Positions 10,555 to 18,769 of a stretch of DNA of 33,855 nt are shown here, one piece after another. How positions within the stretch are numbered: the stretch's first letter is position 1; the number at the start of each line of letters is the position of its first letter. Origin of the DNA: Variovorax sp. WDL1 (lineage in GTDB: Bacteria; Pseudomonadota; Gammaproteobacteria; Burkholderiales; Burkholderiaceae_C); contig NZ_LMTS01000033.1 of assembly GCF_001541225.1 (NCBI RefSeq), forward strand, positions 1 to 33,855. The letters are read 5' to 3'. Made by a program: the position numbers and the translations under genes. The notes below the pieces were generated by a model that saw only the letters and a list, made by a program, of their open reading frames with translations, was not told the origin of the DNA and searched no databases.

Positions 10555-11771
10555 TGCTCCCAGAAGGTTGGCGTCGCAGCACGCTAGGACAAATCGCGCA
10601 CATCACGTCGGGTGGTACGCCTGCTCGTGCCGAGCCGAGCTATTGGGGTGGCTCGATTCCTTGGGTAACGACCGGCGAAATCGAGTTCAACACGATCACT
10701 GACACAGCAGAGAAGATTACCGAGGCGGGCCTGAAGAACTCGTCGGCCAAGCTACTAGCGCCGGGCACCCTGCTGTTGGCAATGTATGGGCAGGGTAAGA
10801 CAAGAGGACAAGTGGCCAAGCTGGGGATCGAGGCAACCACGAACCAGAACTCGGCAGCGATCCTGCTCGACGATGGGCACGATCCAGACTTCTACTTCCA
10901 GTTTTTGTCTTGGCAGTACGACAGTATTCGGGAATCCGGCCACTCGGGTGGCGTCTCTCACCTGAACGCCGGTTTGCTCAAGCAGATAGCTGTGCCCGTT
11001 GCGCCGGTCGGGGAACAGCAACGCATCGCCGCTATATTGAGCACGTGGGATCGGGCGATCAACCTCACCACGCGGTTGCTGGCGAATAGCTCAAGGCAAA
11101 GGCGCGGGCTTGCGCAGGTACTCTTGTCGGGCGAACGAAGGCTTTCCCCCGGACCCGTTTGGTCGGCAGCGAAGCTCGGTGAGCTCATCGTCGAAAGCCG
11201 TGTCCGTGGCTCGGGCGGAAATACTGCCCGCAAGCTTACGGTCAAGCTCTACGGTCGGGGCGTGGTCGAGAAGACCGAAAAGCGCATGGGAAGTGAATCG
11301 ACACAGTACTACCGTCGATCAGCAGGCCAGTTCATCTACAGCAAGCTCGACTTCTTGAATGGAGCATTTGGCTGCATACCTGAACATCTGGATGGCTTTG
11401 AGAGCACGTTGGATTTGCCCGCGTTCGATTTCAACCTTGAACGGGCCAGTCCTCGTTGGCTTCTACATCACGTGGCTCGCGAAGAGTTCTATCGGGGTCA
11501 GTTGGGGTTGGCGAACGGAGGTCGCAAGGCGCGTCGGGTCAATCCATCGGATCTGCTCCGCGTGGAGATCCTCCTGCCCGATCTGCGAGAGCAACAGGCG
11601 ATTGCCGACGTTATCGAGACAGCATGCGCCGAGGAGAGAAACCTGGAGAAGCAGGTGAGCGCGCTCCGAGCCCAGAAAAGCGTGCTAATGGCCGATCTCT
11701 TGACCGGTAAGCGGCGCGTTCACGACTGTGGGGCTGGCACGGAGCGTGGGTCACTCGCCAACGCTGAATGA
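10554..11771 (+). CDS. hsdS: Type I restriction specificity subunit, full size
   Basis: A 405-residue HsdS with two target-recognition domains. TRD1 starts 'MLPEGWRRSTLGQIAHITSGGTP' with 'YWGGSIPWVTTGEI' and ends in the first coiled-coil ('PVGEQQRIAAILSTWDRAINL'). TRD2 begins near residue 205 ('WSAAKLGELIVES') and ends in the second coiled-coil ('PDLREQQAIADVIETACAEERNLEKQVSALR') and the tail 'QKSVLMADLLTGKRRV'. It would direct HsdM and HsdR to a bipartite asymmetric site. ATG 10554 (TGATG with the rhuM stop) is preferred over GTG 10551. The stop overlaps the hsdR ATG (ATGA). Base composition resembles rhuM, not hsdM or hsdR, as expected for an exchanged specificity cassette. Confidence 0.92.
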   Translation: MLPEGWRRSTLGQIAHITSGGTPARAEPSYWGGSIPWVTTGEIEFNTITDTAEKITEAGLKNSSAKLLAPGTLLLAMYGQGKTRGQVAKLGIEATTNQNSAAILLDDGHDPDFYFQFLSWQYDSIRESGHSGGVSHLNAGLLKQIAVPVAPVGEQQRIAAILSTWDRAINLTTRLLANSSRQRRGLAQVLLSGERRLSPGPVWSAAKLGELIVESRVRGSGGNTARKLTVKLYGRGVVEKTEKRMGSESTQYYRRSAGQFIYSKLDFLNGAFGCIPEHLDGFESTLDLPAFDFNLERASPRWLLHHVAREEFYRGQLGLANGGRKARRVNPSDLLRVEILLPDLREQQAIADVIETACAEERNLEKQVSALRAQKSVLMADLLTGKRRVHDCGAGTERGSLANAE

Positions 11772-14700
11772 TCCCGCCGATGGTCTCACCTTCTACGCGC
11801 GAGCAGTACCGCGCTCGCATGCTCGCGCTGCACATGCTCTGCAATCTGGGGTGGAACTATCTCAGTGCAGCCGACTGCGCCACGCTGCGCGGCTCAACGC
11901 GCGAAGTGCTCCTCAAGCCGCGCCTCATCGAGGTGCTGCAGACCCGCCGCTTCGACTACAAAGGCAATCCCCATCACCTCTCCCCCAGCGCGATCGACCA
12001 GATCCTGCGCGAGCTCTCGACCGTCGGCCTCGGCGAGGGCCTGCTGATAGCCAATGAGCGCCTCTACGCGAAGCTGGCGTATGGAATGACGGTCACCGAA
12101 TTCATGCCCGACGGCCGCAGACACCAGCCGACGATCCACGTCATCGACTGGCTGGATGCGAGCGCCAATCGCTTCGACGTCACGGAAGAGCTGCGCGTGC
12201 TCTCCAGCCACGGCACCCACCACCGCGCACCGGACATCGTCGGCTACGTCAACGGCATCCCGCTGGTCGTGATCGAGGCCAAGCAGCCGCATGGGCGGCA
12301 CAGCGGCAGCATGGCCGACGCGATGGTGCTCGAAGGCATCAGCCAGCAGCTGCGCAACCAGCGCCACGACGAGATCCCGGATCTCTTCGCCTACGCCCAG
12401 CTGCTGTTGTCCATCGGCCAGACCGAGGGCCGCTACGGCACCACGGCCACGCCGGCCAAGTTATGGGCGCTCTGGAACAAGGAAGAAGAATTCGACGATG
12501 CGCATGTCGGCACCTTGAAGAACGCACCGCTGCCCGCCTCGGCCCATGCCGCCCTTTTCGAGGACAAGCCCGCGCTGATGCGCGATTGGTTCGACTCGCT
12601 CGGCTCCCTGCCCATGCAGCCTAACGAGCAGGACCGCCTGCTGGTGTCTCTGCTGACGCCGCAGCGGCTGCTCGACCTGCTGCGCGGCTTCGTGCTGTTC
12701 GACAGCAGGATCGGGAAGATCGTTGCGCGCCACCAGCAGTTCTTTGCTGTGCGCGCCCTCCGGGATCGACTGTCCGGGCTACGGGCCGACGGCGGGCGCA
12801 ATGGCGGCGTGATCTGGCACACCGCGGGCTCGGGCAAGAGCTTCACCATGGTCTTTCTCGCCAAGGCGCTCCTGCTGAACGAAGACCTGAAGGAATGCCG
12901 GCTGGTGGTCATCACCGACCGGCGCGATCTCGAGCAGCAGCTCGCACGCAACTTCATGAGCGGCGGGGCTTTCGGATCGTCCATCGCGACGCACAAGGAG
13001 GGCGAGCACAGCAAGGCCCTCACGGGGCGCGATCTGGCCCGCCGCATCGGCCACGGCGCGAAGCGCATCACCTTCGCGCTCGTGCAGAAGTTCAATACTG
13101 CCTCCAGACTGGCGGAGTGTCGCAACGATTCGCCCAACGTCGTGGTGCTGGTGGACGAAGGCCATCGCAGCCATGGCGGGGAGACGCATGAGCGCATGAA
13201 GAGGGCTTTGCCGCACGCGGCCTATGTGGCCTTCACCGGCACGCCGCTGCTGAAGGCCGAGAAGACCGAGGAGAAGTTCGGCCCCATCATCCACGCGTAC
13301 ACCATGCAGCGCGCGGTCGAGGACCATGCCGTCGCTCCGCTCCTGTACGAAGAGCGGGTGCCGGAGCTGTCCATCGATGCGCAGGCGGTCGATCGGTGGT
13401 TCGACAGGATCACGGCGGGCCTCGCCGAGGCGCAACGCGCCGACCTGAAGAAGAAGTACGCCAGCAGCGGCGCGGTCCATGGCGCGGCCAACCGCATCGA
13501 GCTGATCGCATGGGACATCGCCACACACTTCCATCAGAATTTCAAGAGGATCGGGTCGGGCCTGAAGGGCCAGGTCGCCACCGCCAGCAAGCTCGATGCC
13601 ATCCGCTACAAGAAAGCGCTCGACCAGACAGGTCTGGTCACGAGCGCCATCGTGATCTCCCCACCCGACATGCGCGAGGGCAGCACCGCGATCGACGAAG
13701 ACGGCATGCCCAAGCTGCAGGAATGGTGGAAGCAGAACGTGCTGGACCACGGCGATGCGATCCACTACGAAAGGCAGGTGCTGCAGGCCTTCGCAACCGA
13801 TGGCGATCCCGACCTGCTGATCGTGGTCGATCGCCTTCTCACGGGCTTCGACGAGCCGCGCAACGCGGTGCTCTACATCGACAAGCCGCTCAAGGGCCAC
13901 AACCTGATCCAGGCCGTGTCCCGCGTGAACCGCCTGCACGATGCCAAGCGCCACGGCCTGCTGGTGGACTACCGCGGCATCCTTAAGGCGCTGGACACGG
14001 CAATCCGTGCCTACCAGGACCTGGAAGCCCGGACACAGGGCGGCTTCGACATCGGCGACCTCGAAGGGCTCTACGCGCAGGTCAGCACCGAGTACAAGCT
14101 ATTGCCGATGCGGCACGAGGCGGTGTGGTCCTTCTTCAAGGACGTCGCCAATCGCAAGGACCCCGAGCAGCTGCGCCAGGCGTTGAGCCCTCGCTTCGTG
14201 AGCGATGGGCAGGGCGGCGAATACGACGAACGACAGAAGCTTCGTGACGACTTCCATGCTGCCCTGACTGCCTTCGGCACGTGCCTCCAGACCGCACTCG
14301 CGTCACGCGGCTTCTTCAGCGACCGCAGTGTTTCGCAAGCGCTGATCGCGCAGTACAAGGCGGATCTCAAGGCGTTGATCCAGGTGCGGCAAATGGCGCA
14401 GCGCGACGCCCGCGAGACGGTCGACTTCAGCGAATACGACGAGCAGATCCGCAGGCTGGTCGACGACCAGGTCATCTGTACGAGAGTTCGTGAGATCGAC
14501 GGGGCCTACGTGGTGCACAAGCTCGGCGTGCCGGATGTTTCCGAGACCTGGTCGCAGGACAAGGCGCGCAACGAGGCCGACCTGATCAAGACCCGCTTGC
14601 GCAAGACCATCGAGCAGGACCTGGCTGACGACCCCTACGCGCAGAAAGTGTTTTCCGAGCTCCTGAAGGGCGCTATCGAGCAAGCCGAGGCCATGTTCGA

Positions 14701-15079
14701 CCATCCGCGCAGGCAGTACGCGCTGCTGAGGGAGTTCGAGCGCGACGTAGACCGGCGCGCCACGCCCGGCATGCCGGAAATCCTGGCCTCCAACCCGCAG
14801 GCGAGGGCCTGCTACGGTGCGATCCTGATCGCGCTGGGCGATGAGGCATCGAGGCTGAACGAGGCGCAGCGCAGCAAGCACATCGATCATGCGATCGCCA
14901 TCAGCCAGGTGATGCACGCCGCGATGGCCGAGCATTCGCTGAATCCGCAGAACATCGAAGCCGCCGTCCGCAAGGGCCTGCTGCAGCGGCTCTATGCGCC
15001 GCTGGGCCTGGCCAGGGCGAACGAGGTGATCGGCCATGTGCTGCGGATCATCCGTGTCGACATGGGGCGGCGTGCATGA
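11768..15079 (+). CDS. hsdR: Type I restriction endonuclease and translocase subunit
   Basis: An intact 1103-residue HsdR. The N-terminal PD-(D/E)xK nuclease has Asp156 ('APDIVGY') and Glu170-Ala-Lys172 ('VVIEAKQ'). The SF2 translocase follows with Walker A Gly354-Ser-Gly-Lys-Ser358, the DEAD-like box Asp463-Glu-Gly-His466 and motif III Phe489-Thr-Gly-Thr-Pro. Motif V/VI appears as 'VDRLLTGFDEPRNAVLYIDKPLKGHNLIQAVSRVNR'. The C-terminal helical part (about 850-1100) would dock on the methylase. All key residues are present, so restriction activity is expected. The ATG at 11768 overlaps the hsdS stop by 4 nt; ATG 11780 is a weaker alternative. The 3' end overlaps the next gene (ATGA). Confidence 0.95.
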   Translation: MIPPMVSPSTREQYRARMLALHMLCNLGWNYLSAADCATLRGSTREVLLKPRLIEVLQTRRFDYKGNPHHLSPSAIDQILRELSTVGLGEGLLIANERLYAKLAYGMTVTEFMPDGRRHQPTIHVIDWLDASANRFDVTEELRVLSSHGTHHRAPDIVGYVNGIPLVVIEAKQPHGRHSGSMADAMVLEGISQQLRNQRHDEIPDLFAYAQLLLSIGQTEGRYGTTATPAKLWALWNKEEEFDDAHVGTLKNAPLPASAHAALFEDKPALMRDWFDSLGSLPMQPNEQDRLLVSLLTPQRLLDLLRGFVLFDSRIGKIVARHQQFFAVRALRDRLSGLRADGGRNGGVIWHTAGSGKSFTMVFLAKALLLNEDLKECRLVVITDRRDLEQQLARNFMSGGAFGSSIATHKEGEHSKALTGRDLARRIGHGAKRITFALVQKFNTASRLAECRNDSPNVVVLVDEGHRSHGGETHERMKRALPHAAYVAFTGTPLLKAEKTEEKFGPIIHAYTMQRAVEDHAVAPLLYEERVPELSIDAQAVDRWFDRITAGLAEAQRADLKKKYASSGAVHGAANRIELIAWDIATHFHQNFKRIGSGLKGQVATASKLDAIRYKKALDQTGLVTSAIVISPPDMREGSTAIDEDGMPKLQEWWKQNVLDHGDAIHYERQVLQAFATDGDPDLLIVVDRLLTGFDEPRNAVLYIDKPLKGHNLIQAVSRVNRLHDAKRHGLLVDYRGILKALDTAIRAYQDLEARTQGGFDIGDLEGLYAQVSTEYKLLPMRHEAVWSFFKDVANRKDPEQLRQALSPRFVSDGQGGEYDERQKLRDDFHAALTAFGTCLQTALASRGFFSDRSVSQALIAQYKADLKALIQVRQMAQRDARETVDFSEYDEQIRRLVDDQVICTRVREIDGAYVVHKLGVPDVSETWSQDKARNEADLIKTRLRKTIEQDLADDPYAQKVFSELLKGAIEQAEAMFDHPRRQYALLREFERDVDRRATPGMPEILASNPQARACYGAILIALGDEASRLNEAQRSKHIDHAIAISQVMHAAMAEHSLNPQNIEAAVRKGLLQRLYAPLGLARANEVIGHVLRIIRVDMGRRA

Positions 15080-15816
15080 GCGTTGCAGTCCATCGAAGTC
15101 TTCGCTACGGCGACGAACGCATTGCGTTCAGCTTGCGCGTCCAGCCGGCGCGCAGGGTGCAGCGCATCGCCATCCACGTCGAACCCGATGGACGCGTGGT
15201 GGTCGATGTGCCGAAAGAGACGTCCGATGCCGCGGTGCAGGCGGCCGTGCAGCGGCGCGCACGCTGGATCAGCGGCCAGGTCGCGGCTGTTCGAGCGCGG
15301 CTCGCGCATGCATTGCCGCGCGCGCATGTCAGCGGCGAGTCCCTGTTCTATCTTGGCCGGCGCTACCTGCTGAAGGTCGTCGTCGATGAAGGGCGGGACG
15401 GCCACGTGCGCTTGCGCGGCACGCGCATTGAAGTCGCGGTCGCGAATGGCGATGCGGCCCGCGTGAGGGGGTTGCTCGATGCCTGGTACCGGAAGCGCGC
15501 CGACGAGGTGCTGGCCGCGCGCCTCGCTGCCGTGGCGTCCTCGCTGAGCTGGGTCTGCACGCCACCGCCGATGCAGCTGCGCGTCACGAAGAAGCGATGG
15601 GGCAGCTGCTCGCCGGAAGGCCGCATCACGCTCAACCCGAATCTCGTGAAGGCGCCGCGCGAATGCATCGACTACGTGCTCATCCACGAGTTGTGCCATC
15701 TCGGCGAGCACAACCATGGTCCGCGCTTCCACCGGCTGCTGGACACGTTGATGCCCGATTGGCGCCGGGTCAAGGAGCGCCTGGATGGCCTGGTGGAGCA
15801 GCTGATGCCCCCATGA
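15076..15816 (+). CDS. YgjP/DUF45 family zinc metallopeptidase, last gene of the R-M operon
   Basis: A 246-residue SprT-like/YgjP (DUF45) protein. The diagnostic 'KKRWGSCS' precedes the zinc site His204-Glu-Leu-Cys-His208, with a third ligand His214 in 'HNHGPRFH'. The N-terminal half (about 1-100) is the beta-rich domain typical of this family. Its ATG overlaps the hsdR stop (ATGA), so it is translationally coupled to the restriction subunit. Homologues commonly accompany type I R-M systems. HsdR in some bacteria is degraded by ClpXP to limit self-damage, so a dedicated peptidase could play a similar control role; this is speculation. The last 47 bp overlap the convergent hydrolase gene. Confidence 0.87.
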   Translation: MSVAVHRSLRYGDERIAFSLRVQPARRVQRIAIHVEPDGRVVVDVPKETSDAAVQAAVQRRARWISGQVAAVRARLAHALPRAHVSGESLFYLGRRYLLKVVVDEGRDGHVRLRGTRIEVAVANGDAARVRGLLDAWYRKRADEVLAARLAAVASSLSWVCTPPPMQLRVTKKRWGSCSPEGRITLNPNLVKAPRECIDYVLIHELCHLGEHNHGPRFHRLLDTLMPDWRRVKERLDGLVEQLMPP

Positions 15817-16567
15817 GGCGCTGCGCGGCCCAGCGTCCCACCTGCGCTGCAAGCCACGCGCCATCGTCCAGCGGCAGGTCGTGCCCGGCGCTGGGGTGCT
15901 CCGCGATGTCCGACCCCCATTGGCGTGCCAGCCGCCGCGAGCAGTGCGGATTCACCAGGCCGTCGCAGGCACTCGCCAGCACCAGCAGCGGAACCGAAGG
16001 CGCCTGCGCAGGCGCCCGGTAGCGCGCCGCCGACAGCACCTGGCGCACTGCGTTCGACGCCGACACCGGCCGCGCTTCGCGAATCGCGGTCCAGTCGTCG
16101 AGCAGGGCCATGCCGCCGTCGGGGTGGCGGGTGGTGAGCCGCAGGATCGTCGCCTCCCGCTCGCGAGCGCCCTGGCGCCCGAAAGCCAGGCCGAGCAGGG
16201 CGCCGTAGTTGCCCGGGCGCAGGCGCTCGTGGAACGGACTGAAGGGCCGCAGGCTGGTGTTGATCAGCACGCAGCCCGCGAGCTCGTGCGGGTGCTGCAC
16301 CGCCCAGTCCACCGCCACCATGGCGCCGAGCGACATCGCCAGCAGGTGGTAGGGCGGCGCGATGCCGAGCGCGCGAAGTTGCTCGCGGCAGCTTTCCATC
16401 GCGGCCTCGATGCGCACCGGGCTGCGCAGCTCGTTCAGCCGCCCGTTGCCGGGGAGGTCGAGTGCCACGATGCGCGCGGCGGGAAAGCGGTCCTGCAGCA
16501 GCCCGATGAAGCGTCCCCAGTGCCCGCTCTCGCGCGTGAGCCCGCGCATCAGCACCCAGGTCTCCAT
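15770..16567 (-). CDS. Alpha/beta hydrolase fold protein
   Basis: A 265-residue alpha/beta hydrolase. The nucleophile is Ser79 in 'LLAMSLGAMVA' (Ala replaces the first Gly of the usual GxSxG). The acid is probably the Asp in 'LASACDGLVNPHCSRR', and the base the His in 'SAGHDLPLDDG'. The N-terminal 'WVLMRGLTRESGHWGRF' carries the oxyanion-hole region, and 'LDLPGNG' follows strand 4. The substrate cannot be predicted; an ester or lactone is likely. The ATG (16565-16567) overlaps the stop of the M14 gene (TGATG), so the two are coupled. The 3' end overlaps the YgjP gene of the opposite strand by 47 bp, and the Pro-rich tail ('AAPPGHPGAP') is read from that overlap. Confidence 0.82.
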   Translation of the reverse strand: METWVLMRGLTRESGHWGRFIGLLQDRFPAARIVALDLPGNGRLNELRSPVRIEAAMESCREQLRALGIAPPYHLLAMSLGAMVAVDWAVQHPHELAGCVLINTSLRPFSPFHERLRPGNYGALLGLAFGRQGAREREATILRLTTRHPDGGMALLDDWTAIREARPVSASNAVRQVLSAARYRAPAQAPSVPLLVLASACDGLVNPHCSRRLARQWGSDIAEHPSAGHDLPLDDGAWLAAQVGRWAAQRLMGASAAPPGHPGAP

Positions 16568-17583
16568 CAGTGCCTCCCGTACCAGCGCATCATCGCCTGC
16601 TGCTCATGATGCGCTCGTCGAGTGCCGGTGGGCAGCCAGCGTTCGTGGCTGCCGACGGCGCGGGTGATGAAGTCCAGCCATCCGATGTGCTGGCGCAGCA
16701 CGCGCTGGTGCCGGTGCTCGATCACCGGGTTGAAGATGCCGTGGCGCGAGAAGAGCTGGCGCGGGTTCTTCTTGACCCACAGCCACGACCCCATCTCCAG
16801 CGTCACCGGCAGGAACACGCCCGCCCGGTGGTCGGCGCCCAGGTAGAGGTGGTCCCAGAGATCGCCGTGGGCCAGGTACTGCCGGCTCTGCGGCTCCAGC
16901 TTGTAGCGATGGTGCAGCAGGCTCTGGTCGAGGATCTCGCACAGGGCGTGCATCTCCGCCAGGTGCCTGATGGGCCGCGCGGTGTGCGCATAGGGGAACC
17001 AGATGCGATCTGTCAGGCCGAAGCCCGAGTGGCAGTCCACCGTCACGCTGAGCGGCCGCCCCAGCAGCTCGGTCTCGACCAGCGTGCACAGTGCCGCGCT
17101 CTCGCATTCCATGTGTCCGCCGGCGGCGCCCCGGTACCAGGGCAGCTTCGCGCTCATGCGCTGGCCGCCGATCAGGTAGGGCACGCGCTCCTTCGACTCG
17201 ACGGGCGCGTTGCGCATCAGGTCGACGCCATTGGGATTGGCGCGCGTGCCGAGCCACATGCCGCCCGGATTGACCAGCGGCATGAACACCAGCCGCATCG
17301 TCTCCAGCTGGCGATGCAGCGTCTCGTCCCAGGCGAGCCGCATCACCAGGCTGCGCAGGTAGGCGATCGCCACCTGCGCGCCGATGCGCTCCAGTCCGTG
17401 CACCCCGCCGAAGAAGCCGACGGCGGGTGCGTCCGGCCGGGTGCTGCCGAGCAGAAAGGCCTGGATCGGAAAGCGTCGCGCGCCGGCAGCCACGTCGCAC
17501 AGGATGCGCGTCTCAAGGTGCGCGCCGGCCAGCGGGATCAGCTGCGCCAGCTCCATCAATTCGGGAAGGTCCGTGGAATTCAC
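16567..17583 (-). CDS. M14 family zinc carboxypeptidase-like protein
   Basis: A 338-residue M14-type metallohydrolase. Zinc ligands His62 and Glu65 are in 'GGVHGLERIG'; the third ligand His is in 'VDCHSGFG'; substrate-binding 'NPGGMWLGTRANPNGVDLMRN' and a late catalytic Glu in 'VTLEMGSW' are present. There is no signal peptide, so it probably acts in the cytoplasm on a peptide, a muropeptide or an acyl-amino acid; which one cannot be told. Start choice is open: TTG 17625, GTG 17583 and ATG 17556 are in frame and none has a clear ribosome binding site. GTG 17583 leaves the conserved fold intact. It is the first gene of a two-gene unit coupled to the alpha/beta hydrolase. Confidence 0.8.
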   Translation of the reverse strand: MNSTDLPELMELAQLIPLAGAHLETRILCDVAAGARRFPIQAFLLGSTRPDAPAVGFFGGVHGLERIGAQVAIAYLRSLVMRLAWDETLHRQLETMRLVFMPLVNPGGMWLGTRANPNGVDLMRNAPVESKERVPYLIGGQRMSAKLPWYRGAAGGHMECESAALCTLVETELLGRPLSVTVDCHSGFGLTDRIWFPYAHTARPIRHLAEMHALCEILDQSLLHHRYKLEPQSRQYLAHGDLWDHLYLGADHRAGVFLPVTLEMGSWLWVKKNPRQLFSRHGIFNPVIEHRHQRVLRQHIGWLDFITRAVGSHERWLPTGTRRAHHEQQAMMRWYGRH

Positions 17584-17703
17584 GCGTCGATGGCCGGGGA
17601 AAAGGTGGGCGCAGGATAGCGGCAACGCGTGCCATCAACATGTCATACAAATCCCATAGCGTGACGAAAGGGGACGCCCATCGAGGGCGGCACCCGCCAT
17701 ACC

Positions 17704-17835
17704 ATGCAACCCTCCCTCTTCTGGCCTCCGAATCCCCATGCCTTCCGCGCGCTCGGCGGTGCGCTAGTTTGGGGACTGATCGAATTTGTCGCCCTGGCGC
17801 GCTCGCGGCGCAGTGCCCGGCGGATCAGGACCTGA
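17704..17835 (+). CDS. Small membrane-like protein, 43 residues
   Basis: ATG 17704 to TGA 17835. The sequence begins 'MQPSLFWPPNPHAFRALG' and has one hydrophobic stretch, 'GGALVWGLIEFVALA', followed by an Arg-rich tail, 'RSRRSARRIRT'. That is the layout of a single-span inner-membrane micro-protein with its C-terminus in the cytoplasm. A purine-rich GAGGG lies about 18 nt before the ATG, too far for a good ribosome binding site. I have an impression that such short 'ALGGALVWGLIEF' proteins recur in Comamonadaceae but cannot confirm it. The function is unknown. Confidence 0.45.
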   Translation: MQPSLFWPPNPHAFRALGGALVWGLIEFVALARSRRSARRIRT

Positions 17836-17840
17836 AGACT

Positions 17841-18149
17841 TCAATCCGCGAGGAACCTTGGCAGCTGGGCGAACAATCCGCTGGCCGCCAATTCGTCGCC
17901 ATGCCGACCGCGAAACTCCTTCCAGAGAGTGTCCATGGCCAAGGCGACCGCCTGGTAGCAGGCCGCCTTCTCCTCGGGGGAGCTCTGCTCATCGATCGGT
18001 GCAATGGAGAAGCCGACCTTGTTCAGCAGCGGAATCCTTGCCGGATTTGAACAGTGACGGTATTCGAAACGACGGCTCTCATGGAAAGCTTCCTCTTTCG
18101 GCCGACGACGGTCGGCTGTCACTGAGTTCGGAGCCGTCCGAGAAGCCAT
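17841..18149 (-). CDS. Hypothetical protein, about 102 residues, possibly frameshifted near its 5' end
   Basis: The C-terminal two thirds reads like a real protein ('LLNKVGFSIAPIDEQ', 'EEKAACYQAVALAMDTLWKEF', ending 'SGLFAQLPRFLAD'), soluble and helical. The N-terminal third is doubtful: Arg-rich and without a ribosome binding site. A second ATG at 18082, in another frame and preceded by a well spaced AGAGGAA, opens 'MRAVVSNTVTVQIRQG' and stops at 18023. A single-base shift near 18030 would join that start to the downstream protein. Either the annotated frame is right with a late start, or the gene is broken. No family was recognised. Confidence 0.4.
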   Translation of the reverse strand: MASRTAPNSVTADRRRPKEEAFHESRRFEYRHCSNPARIPLLNKVGFSIAPIDEQSSPEEKAACYQAVALAMDTLWKEFRGRHGDELAASGLFAQLPRFLAD

Positions 18150-18229
18150 GTTCCACCGGTTCAGGCGCTGGCCGCCTACTCGTTCACAGGATCGGCACGT
18201 TCGGCTCAGCCTTGCTTTCGTGCCTTGCC

Positions 18230-18250
18230 GGCGACGGAGCCTTCGTCGCC
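18230..18250. repeat. Hairpin in the intergenic 18150-18272 segment
   Basis: A perfect 7-bp stem, GGCGACG (18230-18236) and CGTCGCC (18244-18250), with a 7-nt loop. It has no T-tract on either side, so it is not a standard terminator. The adjoining TTCGAA-containing sequence with AGGCTCAGCC resembles scattered palindromic elements found between genes in GC-rich Proteobacteria. No gene is seen in 18150-18272. Confidence 0.35.
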
Positions 18251-18272
18251 GTTCGAACGTGCTTCGAAAGGC

Positions 18273-18719
18273 TCAGCCCTTCGGCGCTTCGAACACACCG
18301 ACCATCCAGCTGACCCCGAACCGGTCCTGCACCATGCCGAAGCAGGGCGCGAAGAAGGTCGGCCCCAGCGGCATCTGCACCTGCCCGCCCTCGCCGAGCG
18401 CCGCGAACTTGCGCTTGGCATCGGCTTCGTCCGCCGCCGTCAGCGACAGCGAGAAGCCGCGGAAGACGGGCGCCTCCTTGGCCAGGCCGTCGGAGGCCAG
18501 CAGCGTGGTGTCGCCGAGCTTGAATTCGGCGTGCATCACGTTGTTCCCGGGGGGCGGGGCGGACATCTCGGCGCCGCCGCACATCTCGGCGCTGCCCGCT
18601 GGTTCGGGGCTGTCCTTGAAGCGCATCAGCATCGTCACTTCGGCGCCAAGCTTGGCGCGGTAGAACTCGAGCGCCTCTTCGCAGCGGCCTTCGAAGAAGA
18701 GGTAAGGCTGTACATGCAT
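18273..18719 (-). CDS. VOC family protein, PhnB-like
   Basis: A 148-residue vicinal-oxygen-chelate fold protein: 'MHVQPYLFFEGRCEEALEFYRAKLG' begins the first beta-alpha-beta-beta-beta unit, and 'SLTAADEADAKRKFAALGEGG' with 'FGMVQDRFGVSWMVG' forms the second. This is the PhnB/DUF3844-like subgroup, of unknown substrate, often involved in small-molecule binding or resistance. The ATG at 18719 has an AAGGAG 7 nt upstream, which decides the start despite a long open frame beyond it. It follows another VOC gene by 50 bp and both are divergent from a TetR regulator. Confidence 0.85.
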   Translation of the reverse strand: MHVQPYLFFEGRCEEALEFYRAKLGAEVTMLMRFKDSPEPAGSAEMCGGAEMSAPPPGNNVMHAEFKLGDTTLLASDGLAKEAPVFRGFSLSLTAADEADAKRKFAALGEGGQVQMPLGPTFFAPCFGMVQDRFGVSWMVGVFEAPKG

Positions 18720-18769
18720 GGCAATCTCCTTGTGGGTGGGGTGGGTGGGTGATTCGATTCGTGCGGCGC

